Shown: positions 7,840 to 17,506, counted from the stretch's first letter. The stretch: DNA of 64,000 nucleotides from Bacteroidaceae bacterium (GCA_024398435.1 JAKSJD010000008.1:34539-98538), one strand, 5' to 3'. The notes: generated from the sequence alone by a model not told the origin. Translations and numbers: made by a program.

Positions 7840-8769
7840 TTATTCATTGCCATTGTTATCCTCTGGCTCTACATCTTGGAATACAGCCATGTCAGCTGTT
7901 GAGCGAAGCTGGAGCTGCCAACCGTCATAGTAGGAGAAAACACCGGTAAGTGCAACTTCGTTTGTTGGCATTGGAAGGAATGCAACGTCATTCTGTGTGC
8001 TGGTTCTTACAGTGATTGTCTTCTTGCCAATCTTGAATTCACGGTCGACACCCATACCTGCATCCTTAAGTTCGTCTGGTGCAAGGATAGTCTTATCGTC
8101 GCCATCAGCAAACTTACCATAAACCGTTACGAGCATTGGCGCATTCATGTAGTTCTGGTATTCACTTTCTTGTGCGATGAGTGGGTGGGAGTCGTCGTAA
8201 ATGACGATTGGATGAATTGAATCGCAATATTCCTCAGGAGAACCGATGAGCTGAACCTTTGTCTCGCAAAGTTCGAAGAGCATAGGGCCAAGACGGAGGT
8301 TGTTGCTACTTGTGTAGTAAGGCTGACCGATCTTTGGCATCTTGCTGTAGCAACCAACATAAAGTCCGTTGAGGTTGACTCTTACCTTTTGTCCCATAGG
8401 GAAGTAAGGAGTGAGGAATGTTGATTTGACTGCAAGTACGATGCAGTTGGAAACATCAACTTGTTTGCCTTCGTCCTCTGCAGCGAGAACGAGTGTTTGG
8501 TAGAGGTTGCCACCTTCATCGTTTGCAACTACAATGCCTTCAACAATGAGAGTGTCTTCTACGAGTACGAATGAGTTGGTCTGACTGAAAGTCTGGAAAT
8601 ACAATTCTTTCAGTCCGTCTATAGTGATGTTTGGTTCGCCAACTGATGTGGGACTTGTGACAGAGTAGTCGTCTACATTGGGAGCATCCCATTCGTCCAT
8701 ACATGATGTCAGCATGAGAGTTGACAACATTACGAGTAGGGAACCAATTGCTAAAATATTCTTTTTCAT
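7840..8769 (-). CDS. DUF5689-domain surface lipoprotein
   Basis: A 309-residue lipoprotein. The ATG at 8769 (MKKNILAIGSLLVMLSTLMLTSC) is preferred over an ATG two codons upstream because it gives the standard signal sequence with lipobox LTSC. The body matches DUF5689: an ITIDGLKELYFQ start, then VEDTLIVEGIVVANDEGGNLYQTLVLA, which has the look of an OB-fold strand series, and a C-terminal half with VYGKFAD and GVFSYYDGWQLQLRS. DUF5689 proteins commonly sit beside TonB-dependent receptors and secreted nucleases. Here it lies between the receptor (ending at 8793) and the larger lipoprotein, in the position that SusD-like proteins take in polysaccharide loci. There is no SusD homologue in the window. 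Confidence 0.85.
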   Translation of the reverse strand: MKKNILAIGSLLVMLSTLMLTSCMDEWDAPNVDDYSVTSPTSVGEPNITIDGLKELYFQTFSQTNSFVLVEDTLIVEGIVVANDEGGNLYQTLVLAAEDEGKQVDVSNCIVLAVKSTFLTPYFPMGQKVRVNLNGLYVGCYSKMPKIGQPYYTSSNNLRLGPMLFELCETKVQLIGSPEEYCDSIHPIVIYDDSHPLIAQESEYQNYMNAPMLVTVYGKFADGDDKTILAPDELKDAGMGVDREFKIGKKTITVRTSTQNDVAFLPMPTNEVALTGVFSYYDGWQLQLRSTADMAVFQDVEPEDNNGNE

Positions 8770-8792
8770 ATACACATTATATATTATATATA

Positions 8793-11528
8793 TTAGAACC
8801 TGTAGTTGACATTAAGGAAGAAGTTGAATGCATTGGCATAGTAGTACTTTGAGTTCTTAGAGAACTTGTAAGCACGAGCAACTCCTGTGCTGTAGAGGTC
8901 GTCACGATTCTGCTCGAAACCACCAGTGCGGAGGTTGCGGTTGTTCGTGATGTTCTGGAGTGAGAGGTTGATAGACATTGCCTTGCCATCCTTAAGACGG
9001 ATAGAGCGTCCGATAGAACCATCGAGCATAAGGCCTCCATGATATTTTTCAAGACGAGGGCTGTATGTCTTTACAACTTTACCTTCTTGGTCGAACATGA
9101 TTCCACCATCCTCGTTGAGAATTTGTTTTGGATCGCGTTCGCCATCAGGATCTTCAACATTGAAAATAGGACGTCCGGTTTCATCCTTACCTACAGCATT
9201 GTAGTTCTTGAGGATGTTTGCAAGACGACGATATGCTGAATAGCCAACATATGTGCGGTTGTAATAGTTGAGGTTGAGTTCGAAGTACCAACCATTTACA
9301 TTGTAGTTGGCTCCAAGGCTTAATGCTGTGAGAGGAGTGCTGCCTACCTTTACGTCCTTTGCAATGACGCGGAGTGGCATGTTGTCACCGGTTACAGGAT
9401 TGATCCACTCATTAAGAGCCTCATTTGTTGTTGCGTTCATTCCTTCATAGTTTACCTGAGCATAAGGGTTGTTGGTGTATTTAGCATCTCCTATGCTTCC
9501 CATGAGATTGAATGAGAGTTCGCTGTTGACCTGATATACGATTGCACCTTCGATTCCGTAGTGTACCTTATCGATACCAGTCATTGTAAGATATGTGAAA
9601 CGGTTTTCCTGGTCGTTGTAGAATGCCGTTTGTTCTACCTGATTCATGAACTTCGTGTAGTAACCTGAAATCTTACCGGTAGCGCTTCCGAAACGGAACT
9701 GCCAACCGAGTTCGCCACTGAAGATGTCTTCGAGTGTGAGGTTGTCAACAAAGTTGTTTTGCATACGAGGTGCAACAAAAGCATTGCGTGCAAGAGGTGC
9801 CTGGCTGTCCCAACTTGCTCCAAGAGTAATCTTGTGTGCTGCAAATGGACGAACGGAGATGAGTACCTTACCGCCTCCTCCGAGGAACTTGGCAGCTCCA
9901 CTCTTGCCATAAGAGTTTTTAGGAGCACGTCCGTTTTGCATCTTACCATCGCGTTCGATAGTTGTACCTTCGCCATAAGCTGCTCCCCAAAGATTCCAAA
10001 TACCATAATTATATTGATATTGTCCCCAGAGTTTAGCTTTGTTTACGAGAATGTTGTAGTCGTAGCCAAACTTGTCGCCTTCGTGAATATGCGCTTTTGA
10101 ATCATCAAGTAAATTGCCATCGCGGTCAAAAATAACTTTATTTAAATCATTCCATGCATCTTTTCCGAAGCGACCATATTCATTTGCAGCAAATTTATCG
10201 TAATCTCTGTAAAGTTCACCACCGAGGAGGTCCTGCATTGTCTTATAGTGCATACCGGTTGTGTGGTTGAACTGTACGCCAAGAGAATACTTGTTGTTCT
10301 GGTCGATTGTCTTGTTGAGGGTAGAATTGAGAGCAAACACAAACTGATTGTTGTGGCGACGTTCCTGATAATAGAGAGCTTCACCTCCAGCTTCGTTCTG
10401 TGTTTGGTTTACATAATACATTCTATCCCAATTGATTTGGCGGTTGGCCTTGCTTTCCTTCCAGTAGTCGTAAAGGTCGTTGTACTGGCTGAGGAAGTAA
10501 GGGTTGTCCTCAAGGAATTCAGGATTGTTACGGTTCTTGAGGTCGTAAACGTCGAATATACTGCTTGGGAGATTCTTGTAATAGTCAGGACGTGGGTCAT
10601 ATGCATCGCCATTCCATCCAAGAGCTGTAGTGCTGTATCTGCTGTACTTTGCACCGGCAGCAGTGTTGAGCTTCATTGATTCGTCGATCTTGTATTCCCA
10701 AGAAGCAATGGCAGTTGGCTCGAAGTCGCGAACTACACGTGAATTGCGCTTTTCGCCATTCTGATAACCCCAATATGGGTTGTAGTAGTGTGAGTTGGCA
10801 AGCCAATAAGCTTCTTCCGTAGATGCTCCCTGTTGTGCTCTTTCAGTTGGAGAACCGAAAGTAACGAGGGAAATGCTGTGTTGTTCATTGATTTTCTTCT
10901 CAGCAGAGAGGAGATAGCTCAATGAATTGTAGAATGTACCTTCGATAACACCTTCGTGTGACCATCTGTAACCAATGGTTCCGGCAAATGCCCATCCGTT
11001 GTCCATGATACCAGTGGCATAGGTGTACATGCCACGGAATACATAGTTGCGGTTGCATCCTGAGAGTGTGATCTTGTGGTTGGCAGCAAACTGGCTGGCA
11101 CGTGTGTCATAGTTTGTACCGCCGCCGATGCCTGTAAGTCCGAAGTTGTTGTATTCGAACCCTGCAACGCCTTCCTGATTACGTGTAGCATCATTCATAC
11201 CACCAATCATACTGAAACTGAATCGTCCGAGTTCGAGGTCGTTAAGCTGAAGACCATTCATGTAGACATGCTCATACATGTTGTCGTAGCCACGAACCCT
11301 GAATCGCATAGGACTGAATCGATATCCAACTTCAGAAAGGAAAGGGTCGTTCTTTGAAGACGCGATAGCGGAAACTGTCTGTGCCGCATCATTGTCGTCG
11401 TCGAGCTGGCTTTCGGTAAAGGTGAAGTCGGAATTGTCCTGTTGGCTTAGAGTGTCAATGCTTTCTTGTGCCCACATTGGTGTTGAAAGACACAATAGCA
11501 TCGCCACTAACTTTACGCTTTTGCTCAT
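8793..11528 (-). CDS. TonB-dependent outer-membrane receptor
   Basis: A 911-residue protein with signal peptide (MSKSVKLVAMLLCLSTPMWAQ). The plug domain starts early (RFRVRGYDNMYEHVYMNGLQLND) and is followed by a long barrel with many aromatic-rich strands (e.g. YGIWNLWGAAYGEGTT, YFELNLNYYNRTYVGYSAYRR) ending NAFNFFLNVNYRF with a terminal Phe. The carboxypeptidase-regulatory-like N-terminal domain of SusC is absent and there is no SusD partner. Two lipoproteins follow in the same operon and a secreted nuclease is divergent from it. TonB-dependent receptors import ligands across the outer membrane using the proton motive force. The ligand here is inferred to be a nucleic-acid breakdown product. 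Confidence 0.9.
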   Translation of the reverse strand: MSKSVKLVAMLLCLSTPMWAQESIDTLSQQDNSDFTFTESQLDDDNDAAQTVSAIASSKNDPFLSEVGYRFSPMRFRVRGYDNMYEHVYMNGLQLNDLELGRFSFSMIGGMNDATRNQEGVAGFEYNNFGLTGIGGGTNYDTRASQFAANHKITLSGCNRNYVFRGMYTYATGIMDNGWAFAGTIGYRWSHEGVIEGTFYNSLSYLLSAEKKINEQHSISLVTFGSPTERAQQGASTEEAYWLANSHYYNPYWGYQNGEKRNSRVVRDFEPTAIASWEYKIDESMKLNTAAGAKYSRYSTTALGWNGDAYDPRPDYYKNLPSSIFDVYDLKNRNNPEFLEDNPYFLSQYNDLYDYWKESKANRQINWDRMYYVNQTQNEAGGEALYYQERRHNNQFVFALNSTLNKTIDQNNKYSLGVQFNHTTGMHYKTMQDLLGGELYRDYDKFAANEYGRFGKDAWNDLNKVIFDRDGNLLDDSKAHIHEGDKFGYDYNILVNKAKLWGQYQYNYGIWNLWGAAYGEGTTIERDGKMQNGRAPKNSYGKSGAAKFLGGGGKVLISVRPFAAHKITLGASWDSQAPLARNAFVAPRMQNNFVDNLTLEDIFSGELGWQFRFGSATGKISGYYTKFMNQVEQTAFYNDQENRFTYLTMTGIDKVHYGIEGAIVYQVNSELSFNLMGSIGDAKYTNNPYAQVNYEGMNATTNEALNEWINPVTGDNMPLRVIAKDVKVGSTPLTALSLGANYNVNGWYFELNLNYYNRTYVGYSAYRRLANILKNYNAVGKDETGRPIFNVEDPDGERDPKQILNEDGGIMFDQEGKVVKTYSPRLEKYHGGLMLDGSIGRSIRLKDGKAMSINLSLQNITNNRNLRTGGFEQNRDDLYSTGVARAYKFSKNSKYYYANAFNFFLNVNYRF

Positions 11529-11608
11529 ACTTGATTTTTAATTTGTTTTTATTATTGTTTTCAATTATTTTCAGCTTAGTTTTGCATTGGTTGTAAACCA
11601 AAAGCCTA

Positions 11609-11616
11609 CAAAGTTA
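11609..11616 (-). promoter_or_regulatory. -7 box for the TonB receptor operon
   Basis: Minus strand TAACTTTG, followed by TAGG, matching TAnnTTTG. It is 80 bp upstream of the receptor ATG, giving a 5' untranslated region of about 70 nt. Confidence 0.6.
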
Positions 11617-11701
11617 ATGAATTTTTCAATACAAAAACATAAAAATTCGGAATAAATTCACTTTGTTGGTTAAAAAATTTTATTGTTTGAAAAAAAAGCC
11701 G

Positions 11702-11709
11702 TAAATTTG
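11702..11709 (+). promoter_or_regulatory. -7 box for the secreted nuclease gene
   Basis: TAAATTTG, 53 bp before the chosen ATG at 11763. Its presence inside the longer open frame supports the internal start, because the upstream ATG at 11721 would lie almost on the transcription start. The two divergent promoters are about 90 bp apart and could share regulation. Confidence 0.55.
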
Positions 11710-11762
11710 TAACCGATAAAATGTGCTCATGCATAGATAACGTTTGTAAAACTATCAAAAAG

Positions 11763-12848
11763 ATGAAAAAGATATTAGGTGTTATTGCAATTGTGGGGTT
11801 GGCAGTTATCATAATGTCAGCAACTCCAGAAAAACCTCAGGGAAAAACTCTGCAGATGTATGGTGTGGCTTTCTATAATCTTGAAAACCTTTTCGACACT
11901 ATCCATGATGAAGGTAAGAACGATTATGAGTACCTTCCTGACGGAGCCAACAAGTGGGGAACATTGAAATATACTAATAAGCTGAAGAACATGGCTCAGG
12001 TGTTGTCGAAGCTTGGTACAGAAATCACTCAGAAATCAGGTTTGACACAGGTTTGCAAGAGCCCTGCTATCATTGGTGTTTCGGAAATCGAAAACAGCAA
12101 TGTGCTCGAAGACTTGCTCAAGGAACCAGTGCTCAAGGATAAGGGTTGGAAGTATATTCATATCGAAGGACCCGACCAGCGTGGTGTGGATTGCGGTTTC
12201 CTTTATGATCCAACAATCTTCCATCTCGAGCATTACCACTTGACTCCATTCGTCTATACAAGCGGCGACCCTGACCGTCGTCCAACTCGTGGATTCCTTC
12301 TTGCAAGCGGTACAATTGCAGGCGAGAAAATTCACTTCATCGTCAACCACTGGCCATCACGAGCAGCTACAAGCGAATATCGTGAAATGGGTGGCGCCCA
12401 GGTTCGCAAGATGATCGACTCTATTCAGGCAGAAGATCCAAAGGCAAAGGTCGTCATTATGGGCGACTTGAACGATGATCCAAAAGACAAGAGCGTCACA
12501 AAGGCTCTCGGTGCAAAGCATGTTCAAGCAGATTGTGGCGACCACGATATGTATAATCCTTGGTATGATGTCCTCTACAAAGTGGGTCAGGGAACATTGC
12601 TCTATGACGGCAAGTGGAACCTCTTCGACCAAATCATCTTCACTGGCAACTTGCTCAATAAGGATGGTGTGAAGGATTATTCAGAACTCAAGTTCTACAA
12701 GAACGAAATCTATCTTCGCGACTTCCTCATGTCACAGGAAGGAAAGAACAAGGGGGCACCAAAGCGTACTCATGTAAGTGGCGTTTGGCAGAATGGTTAC
12801 AGCGACCACCTCCCAACTCAGATTTTCCTTGTTAAAGAAGTAAAATAA
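11763..12848 (+). CDS. Secreted endonuclease/exonuclease/phosphatase-family protein
   Basis: 361 residues from the ATG at 11763, which gives a signal sequence or anchor (MKKILGVIAIVGLAVIIMSA). All family motifs are present in order: FYNLENLFDT, the metal-binding Glu in GVSEIEN, RGVDCGFLYD, the catalytic His in VNHWPSR, GDLNDDP and the C-terminal YSDHLPT. The family cleaves phosphodiester bonds in DNA or RNA, or phosphate from phosphoinositides and sphingomyelin; the export signal and the location opposite a TonB receptor operon point to an extracytoplasmic nuclease. The gene runs alone toward the dockerin-tailed protein. A lipid phosphodiesterase role cannot be excluded. Confidence 0.88.
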   Translation: MKKILGVIAIVGLAVIIMSATPEKPQGKTLQMYGVAFYNLENLFDTIHDEGKNDYEYLPDGANKWGTLKYTNKLKNMAQVLSKLGTEITQKSGLTQVCKSPAIIGVSEIENSNVLEDLLKEPVLKDKGWKYIHIEGPDQRGVDCGFLYDPTIFHLEHYHLTPFVYTSGDPDRRPTRGFLLASGTIAGEKIHFIVNHWPSRAATSEYREMGGAQVRKMIDSIQAEDPKAKVVIMGDLNDDPKDKSVTKALGAKHVQADCGDHDMYNPWYDVLYKVGQGTLLYDGKWNLFDQIIFTGNLLNKDGVKDYSELKFYKNEIYLRDFLMSQEGKNKGAPKRTHVSGVWQNGYSDHLPTQIFLVKEVK

Positions 12849-12913
12849 GCACCGAAATCCCACTCCCTTATATATTATATAATAATGTGTAGGAGGAGAC
12901 TTCGGAATGGGCA

Positions 12914-12979
12914 AAAAAAGTTTAGCGAGAAAAAGGGTCGAGTTTAGCGAGAAATGACCTTGAGTTTAGCGAGAAATGA
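12914..12979. repeat. 22-bp tandem array B, three units
   Basis: Units at 12914, 12936 and 12958, each 22 bp, sharing the core AGTTTAGCGAGAAA; units 2 and 3 share the last 18 bases exactly (GAGTTTAGCGAGAAATGA). A degenerate fourth start follows at 12980 (GGTCGCGAACAGCGG). It lies between the nuclease gene and the next gene. An inverted repeat CCGAA-TC / GA-TTCGG lies just before it at about 12852-12906. Confidence 0.88.
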
Positions 12980-13071
12980 GGTCGCGAACAGCGGTTCGTA
13001 AACAGACACTCATATAGCCCTTGAAAATTGATAAAAAACAAAACAATATAATAACTAAAAACAAAAACAGT

Positions 13072-15834
13072 ATGAAGAAATTTTTACTTTCATTAGTTGC
13101 TCTTCTTATGAGCACAATGATGTTTGCAGGAGACGCACTTTATAGCACACTTACTTTCCCTGCAACAGGCCAAGAAAATGTTAGTGCGTATTATAAAACA
13201 TGGAAAGGATCCAGTGAAAACATTAATTGGAAATTTGTGAATTTCAACAATAATGGTGGTCAGTGGAAATACATCAAATGTGGTACAAAAAACAACCCTT
13301 CTGTAGCATCGATGTTTACAATGGAGCCTGTTCAAGAAGTAATTACAAAGTTTGTTGTAACAGTTGATGCATTGAATCAATCGTATTTTAATTCATCATA
13401 CCTTGAGATTTGCCCAGATACTAATTTTGCCGCAAATGTTGAAAAGGTTAATGTAAATGTTGCTGTTGGTGAAGTTACATATACCGTGCCTAACCCAAAA
13501 GCAAATATGTGTTATCGTCTATCATTTGATTGCGATAAGTCTCAATCAAATGGCGTTGTGACAATTTCTAAGGTTTGCGTTTATAATCAAGATGCGAATG
13601 TTGTATCTGTTCCTGCATTTAGTGTTTTAAGTAGCAATATATATGAATCAACCAGTTTGGAAATAACTGCAGATGAAGGTGCTACTATATATTATGCAAT
13701 AGATGGTGGAACATACACAAAGTATACATCTCCTTTGACAATTAACAAGACCATGGATGTGACAGCATATGCGGAAATTGCAGGTAAAAAGAGCGAAGAG
13801 GCTTCTGCTTCATATACATTTGCTAAGACTTATGCAAGCATAAGCGAACTCATCAAAGAAACTCCTACAACTGATGGTTGGCCAGTAGTCGTACCATTCG
13901 AAAATGAAAAGATTGTAGGCTTTGACAAACCATTTGACACTACCAATGGAGTTTACCTCTCATATGTTGCGGGCGGAAAGAACTTCGAATTCTATTGTCC
14001 TATAGTTCCAGCAGAGTGGGTTGAAGGAATAAAATTATCTGGTATTGCAAAAGGTGTATACAAGCAATATAATGGTCAGTGGGAAATCGGTCTTATCTCT
14101 TGGAATGGTATTTCCGCAAATTCTGATGGTGTAGTACTTCCTCCAACAATTTCATTCGATGAGGAAACAAAGACAGTGACTATCACTCCTGCAGATCCTT
14201 CATATTCAACATTCTATACTCTCGATGGTACAGATCCTACAGATGCTTCAGAAGTATATGAAGGTCCATTCACAATTGAATTCACTACAATTGTAAATGC
14301 AATCAGCACAAACGATGATGACGAATCAAGTGCAGTAGCTACTAAGGAATGCTCAGTCAAGATGGCTGGTGCAACATTGACTGACTGTGCATCTCTTGCA
14401 GTTTCTTGTACAGCTACAAGCAAGGACAATGCAACAGATGTAACATTCGCATTCTCTGACCTCCTTGTTACAGGTGTTAACGGTCAAAACATATTCGTTT
14501 CAGATGCAACTGGTTCATTCCTTCTTTACGGAAGTGGAGCAACAGTTGCTCGTGGCGACAAACTTTCTGGTAATGTAAAAGGCCAACTCTATTCATATAA
14601 CAATCTTCCAGAATTGGCAGTTTCAGATTGGAGTAATGTAACAGTTGCAAGCAGTGGCAATTCTGTAACTCCAGCAAAGGCTGATGCTTCTGCAATCACA
14701 AAGGCAGATGCAAGTAAGTTTGTTCGCTTCGAAGGTCTTACATTTGATTCTCAGGCAGAAGTTAGCAAGAAGATGAATTATACATTGAAGCAAGGTGATG
14801 CAGTCGTTGTTCTTCGCGACAACTTCGGCAACCTTAGCGACATTGCATTCAATACTGATTGCAAATACAACCTCAATGTATTCGTAATTCCATTCAAGGA
14901 CGATATTCAGTACTATGCTGTAACTGCTGACGATATCGAAGTCGTTTCAGACAAGGCAGAAGCAGAAAACGTATTCTATTCAGATTGGATGATCAACCTT
15001 ACTGATGGTGCATTCACACTATCATTCGGTGCTGATGCAGATAACGACGACTACTACACAAAGTCAGATGGTGCTCGTTCATTCACATCTTCAGATCCTT
15101 CTGTAGCAACAGTTGATAACAATGGTGTCATCACTCCGGTCGCTCCTGGTTTCACAACAATCACATTCCACACAGCTTCAACTGCTAAGTATCAGGAAGG
15201 TGTTGCAACAATGGGACTTGCAGTTCTTTCTGCTGAACACGAGAATACACTCGACGATCCATTCGAAGTTGGTGACGTAAAGGCATTAGTCAACTTCACT
15301 CAGGAAACTGACAGCCTTTGGGTACGTGGTTACATCGTAGGTTGCGTTGATGGTTCATTCAAAAATGAAAAGGCATTCTTCGGAGCAACAGAAGGTGCTA
15401 TCGATCCTGTTAATACAAACATTCTTATCTCTATGAATCCTAATGCAAAGGATGTAAGCGAATGTATTCCAGTTGAACTCCCAAATAAAAAGAAGATTGA
15501 CGGTGTAGAAGTTCGCGAAATCCTCGGACTTGTTAGTCATCCAGAAAACCTTGGTAAGGAAATTTGGATTCATGCAAATCCTGAAAAGTACTTCTCAGTA
15601 CCAGGTCTTAAGGGTATCAATGCTTACAGTTGGGTAGGTGGAACTGGTTCAGTTAAGGAAGACGTTAACAAAGATGGTAAGGTAAATGCAACAGACGTAA
15701 TGTTGGTTTACAATTACATCCTTTCAGCTACTTCTCCTGAAGCAAAGGCTGGCGAACCTTGTGATGTAAATGGCGATGGTAAGGTAAATGCTACTGACAT
15801 CATGGTCATCTACAACTACATCCTCGCACATTAA
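13072..15834 (+). CDS. Secreted multidomain protein with OB/DUF6359 domains and dockerin-like tail
   Basis: 920 residues from the ATG at 13072, which gives a signal peptide (MKKFLLSLVALLMSTMMFAG). Recognisable parts: two chitobiase/hexosaminidase C-terminal-type segments (IYYAIDGGTYTKYTSPL and FYTLDGTDPTDASEVYEGP), an OB-fold-like domain (SFLLYGSGATVARGDKL), a bacterial Ig-like 2 segment (SSDPSVATVDNNGVITPV), a DUF6359 domain (DPFEVGDVKALVNF...LWVRGYIVGCVDG), and at the end two EF-hand-like repeats (DVNKDGKVNATDVMLVYNYIL and DVNGDGKVNATDIMVIYNYIL, with conserved Asp/Asn ligands) as in type I dockerins. No cohesin is visible in the window. It sits between two secreted nucleases, so a nucleic-acid-binding or scaffold role is plausible but inferred. 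Confidence 0.8.
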   Translation: MKKFLLSLVALLMSTMMFAGDALYSTLTFPATGQENVSAYYKTWKGSSENINWKFVNFNNNGGQWKYIKCGTKNNPSVASMFTMEPVQEVITKFVVTVDALNQSYFNSSYLEICPDTNFAANVEKVNVNVAVGEVTYTVPNPKANMCYRLSFDCDKSQSNGVVTISKVCVYNQDANVVSVPAFSVLSSNIYESTSLEITADEGATIYYAIDGGTYTKYTSPLTINKTMDVTAYAEIAGKKSEEASASYTFAKTYASISELIKETPTTDGWPVVVPFENEKIVGFDKPFDTTNGVYLSYVAGGKNFEFYCPIVPAEWVEGIKLSGIAKGVYKQYNGQWEIGLISWNGISANSDGVVLPPTISFDEETKTVTITPADPSYSTFYTLDGTDPTDASEVYEGPFTIEFTTIVNAISTNDDDESSAVATKECSVKMAGATLTDCASLAVSCTATSKDNATDVTFAFSDLLVTGVNGQNIFVSDATGSFLLYGSGATVARGDKLSGNVKGQLYSYNNLPELAVSDWSNVTVASSGNSVTPAKADASAITKADASKFVRFEGLTFDSQAEVSKKMNYTLKQGDAVVVLRDNFGNLSDIAFNTDCKYNLNVFVIPFKDDIQYYAVTADDIEVVSDKAEAENVFYSDWMINLTDGAFTLSFGADADNDDYYTKSDGARSFTSSDPSVATVDNNGVITPVAPGFTTITFHTASTAKYQEGVATMGLAVLSAEHENTLDDPFEVGDVKALVNFTQETDSLWVRGYIVGCVDGSFKNEKAFFGATEGAIDPVNTNILISMNPNAKDVSECIPVELPNKKKIDGVEVREILGLVSHPENLGKEIWIHANPEKYFSVPGLKGINAYSWVGGTGSVKEDVNKDGKVNATDVMLVYNYILSATSPEAKAGEPCDVNGDGKVNATDIMVIYNYILAH

Positions 15835-15872
15835 TAGCTCTTCGATTCTCCATGTGGAGATGAAACATATAG

Positions 15873-15913
15873 GCACTCACCGCTCACATCCAATGGCGGT
15901 GGGTGTGTCTTTT
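15873..15913 (+). terminator. Terminator-like hairpin before the endonuclease I gene
   Basis: Stem CACTCACCGC / GCGGTGGGTG, ten pairs with one G-T, a 12-nt loop and a downstream TCTTTT. It lies between the stop at 15834 and the start at 15939, so the endonuclease gene may need its own promoter or read-through. Confidence 0.7.
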
Positions 15914-15938
15914 GAAAAGAATTGAAAAATAGATAGAG

Positions 15939-17483
15939 ATGATTAAACTTACAAAAAGAATTTTATCGTTAACACTGCTTATAGTTGTTCTCGGAACTCA
16001 AGTTGTACTTGCTCAACCAAAGTCGTACTATTACAATACGATTGATGGTTTGAAGAAGGAACAACTTAAAATTGCTCTCGGAAAGATTTTGAAGAATCAT
16101 GAGAAGCGTTCATATGATGATCTAAAGACAGATTATAAGGCGGTTTATGTAGTTCCTGGAACAAAAGAGCAAGTGTGGGATATCTTCTCTGATGCAAAGT
16201 ATAACTACAGCAGTGGCGGTTGGAACCGTGAACATGTTGTAGCAAACAGTTGGTGGGGTGGAGCAAAGAATAGTGCTTATAGCGATTTGTTCAGCGTTAT
16301 TCCATCGGAATCAACAGCCAACAACCATAAGAGCAACTATCCTCCAGCAGAGTTGACGAACAATGTTAAGTACGACCATGGCCGCATAAAGGTTGGTACA
16401 CCAAAGAGTGGAATGGGTGGTGCATACAAAAATGCCTTCGAACCATACGATGAGTTCAAGGGTGATTTTGCTCGCATCTATTTTTATGTGGCTACTTGTT
16501 ATGATGATATCGCATGGGGCAGTGGAAATGTTGACAGTGAAATCAATCGTAATACATGGCCAACACTCGAACCATGGCTCTATCAGATGCTTGTCCGTTG
16601 GCACAATCTTGATCCTGTTTCTGATATGGAGAAGCAAATTAACAATGCTGTTGAGAAGATTCAGGGCAACCGAAATCCGTTCATTGACTATCCAGTGCTT
16701 GTAGATCTCATTTGGAACGAGGACTATTTCAACACAGCATTTGATCTTGACAATGCAACACTCTATCAGCATGTTGATGGTAGTGGTACAATTGGCGGTG
16801 ACGAAGGCGATGATGACGACGATGATGACGACGATGGCGGTGATGAAAAGCCGGACACCACAATAGTTGTGGATGGTGAACTTATCCAAGGTGAAATCAT
16901 CTTTGCCGACTACTTCGATGCAATCGAAGACGGAAACAGTAATGAGACAGGTGGATCAAGTACTCCGTGGACAGAAGGTGACGAATGGTTTGCATCAACA
17001 GGCCTGTCAACAGCATATCAGGCAGGTGGAGCAGTTCGACTTGGCACAGGTAAGAAAGCCGGAAGTATCACATCAAATGCAATCCAATATGATGGAGGTC
17101 CACTTATTGTTGAAATCAGTGTTAAGGGATGGACAACCATCGAAGGCAAACTTGTTGTAACAGTTGATGGACAGACACAGACAGTCGACTACTCATCAAC
17201 AATATCTGACGAGTGGGAAACAATCCGTCTTGAGTTCAACAATGTAAGCGCTAACCCTACAATTACTATTGCAACAGATACAAAGCGTTGCTTTATTGAT
17301 AGTGTTGTAGTATATAGTGCTACTGTCAAGACTGTTGATTCAATTGATGATATCTTATCCGACTCAACAGCAAATCATAATCGTGTGGCTTACGATATCT
17401 ATGGCCGTAGGGTTAATATCAATTCTCCACTACTACCTCGAGGAATTTACATTGTCGGAGGCAAAAAGATGTTTATTAAATAA
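15939..17483 (+). CDS. Secreted endonuclease I (EndA/NucM family) with T9SS-like tail
   Basis: 514 residues: signal peptide (SLTLLIVVLGTQVVLAQ), then an endonuclease I domain of the His-Me finger type at about 40-280. The active-site block reads GGWNREHVVANSWWGG with His99, followed by DLFSVIPSESTANNHKSNYPPAE, where the Asn and His ligands sit. A poly-Asp/Gly linker separates this from a beta-sandwich domain (about 305-460, ADYFDAIEDGN...AIQYDGGPLIVEISV). The last 30 residues (YDIYGRRVN...PRGIYIVGGKKMFIK) resemble type IX secretion sorting tails, so the enzyme is probably exported to the surface. Family members degrade DNA and often RNA without sequence specificity. This is the clearest functional marker for the nucleic-acid locus. 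Confidence 0.92.
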   Translation: MIKLTKRILSLTLLIVVLGTQVVLAQPKSYYYNTIDGLKKEQLKIALGKILKNHEKRSYDDLKTDYKAVYVVPGTKEQVWDIFSDAKYNYSSGGWNREHVVANSWWGGAKNSAYSDLFSVIPSESTANNHKSNYPPAELTNNVKYDHGRIKVGTPKSGMGGAYKNAFEPYDEFKGDFARIYFYVATCYDDIAWGSGNVDSEINRNTWPTLEPWLYQMLVRWHNLDPVSDMEKQINNAVEKIQGNRNPFIDYPVLVDLIWNEDYFNTAFDLDNATLYQHVDGSGTIGGDEGDDDDDDDDDGGDEKPDTTIVVDGELIQGEIIFADYFDAIEDGNSNETGGSSTPWTEGDEWFASTGLSTAYQAGGAVRLGTGKKAGSITSNAIQYDGGPLIVEISVKGWTTIEGKLVVTVDGQTQTVDYSSTISDEWETIRLEFNNVSANPTITIATDTKRCFIDSVVVYSATVKTVDSIDDILSDSTANHNRVAYDIYGRRVNINSPLLPRGIYIVGGKKMFIK

Positions 17484-17506
17484 CCTCTATATAGGTTGAC
17501 TTTTAT

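Noticed and set aside
11721-11762. Upstream ATG of the secreted nuclease
   Set aside because: It adds 14 residues (MCSCIDNVCKTIKK) before the signal sequence and starts about at the predicted transcription start.
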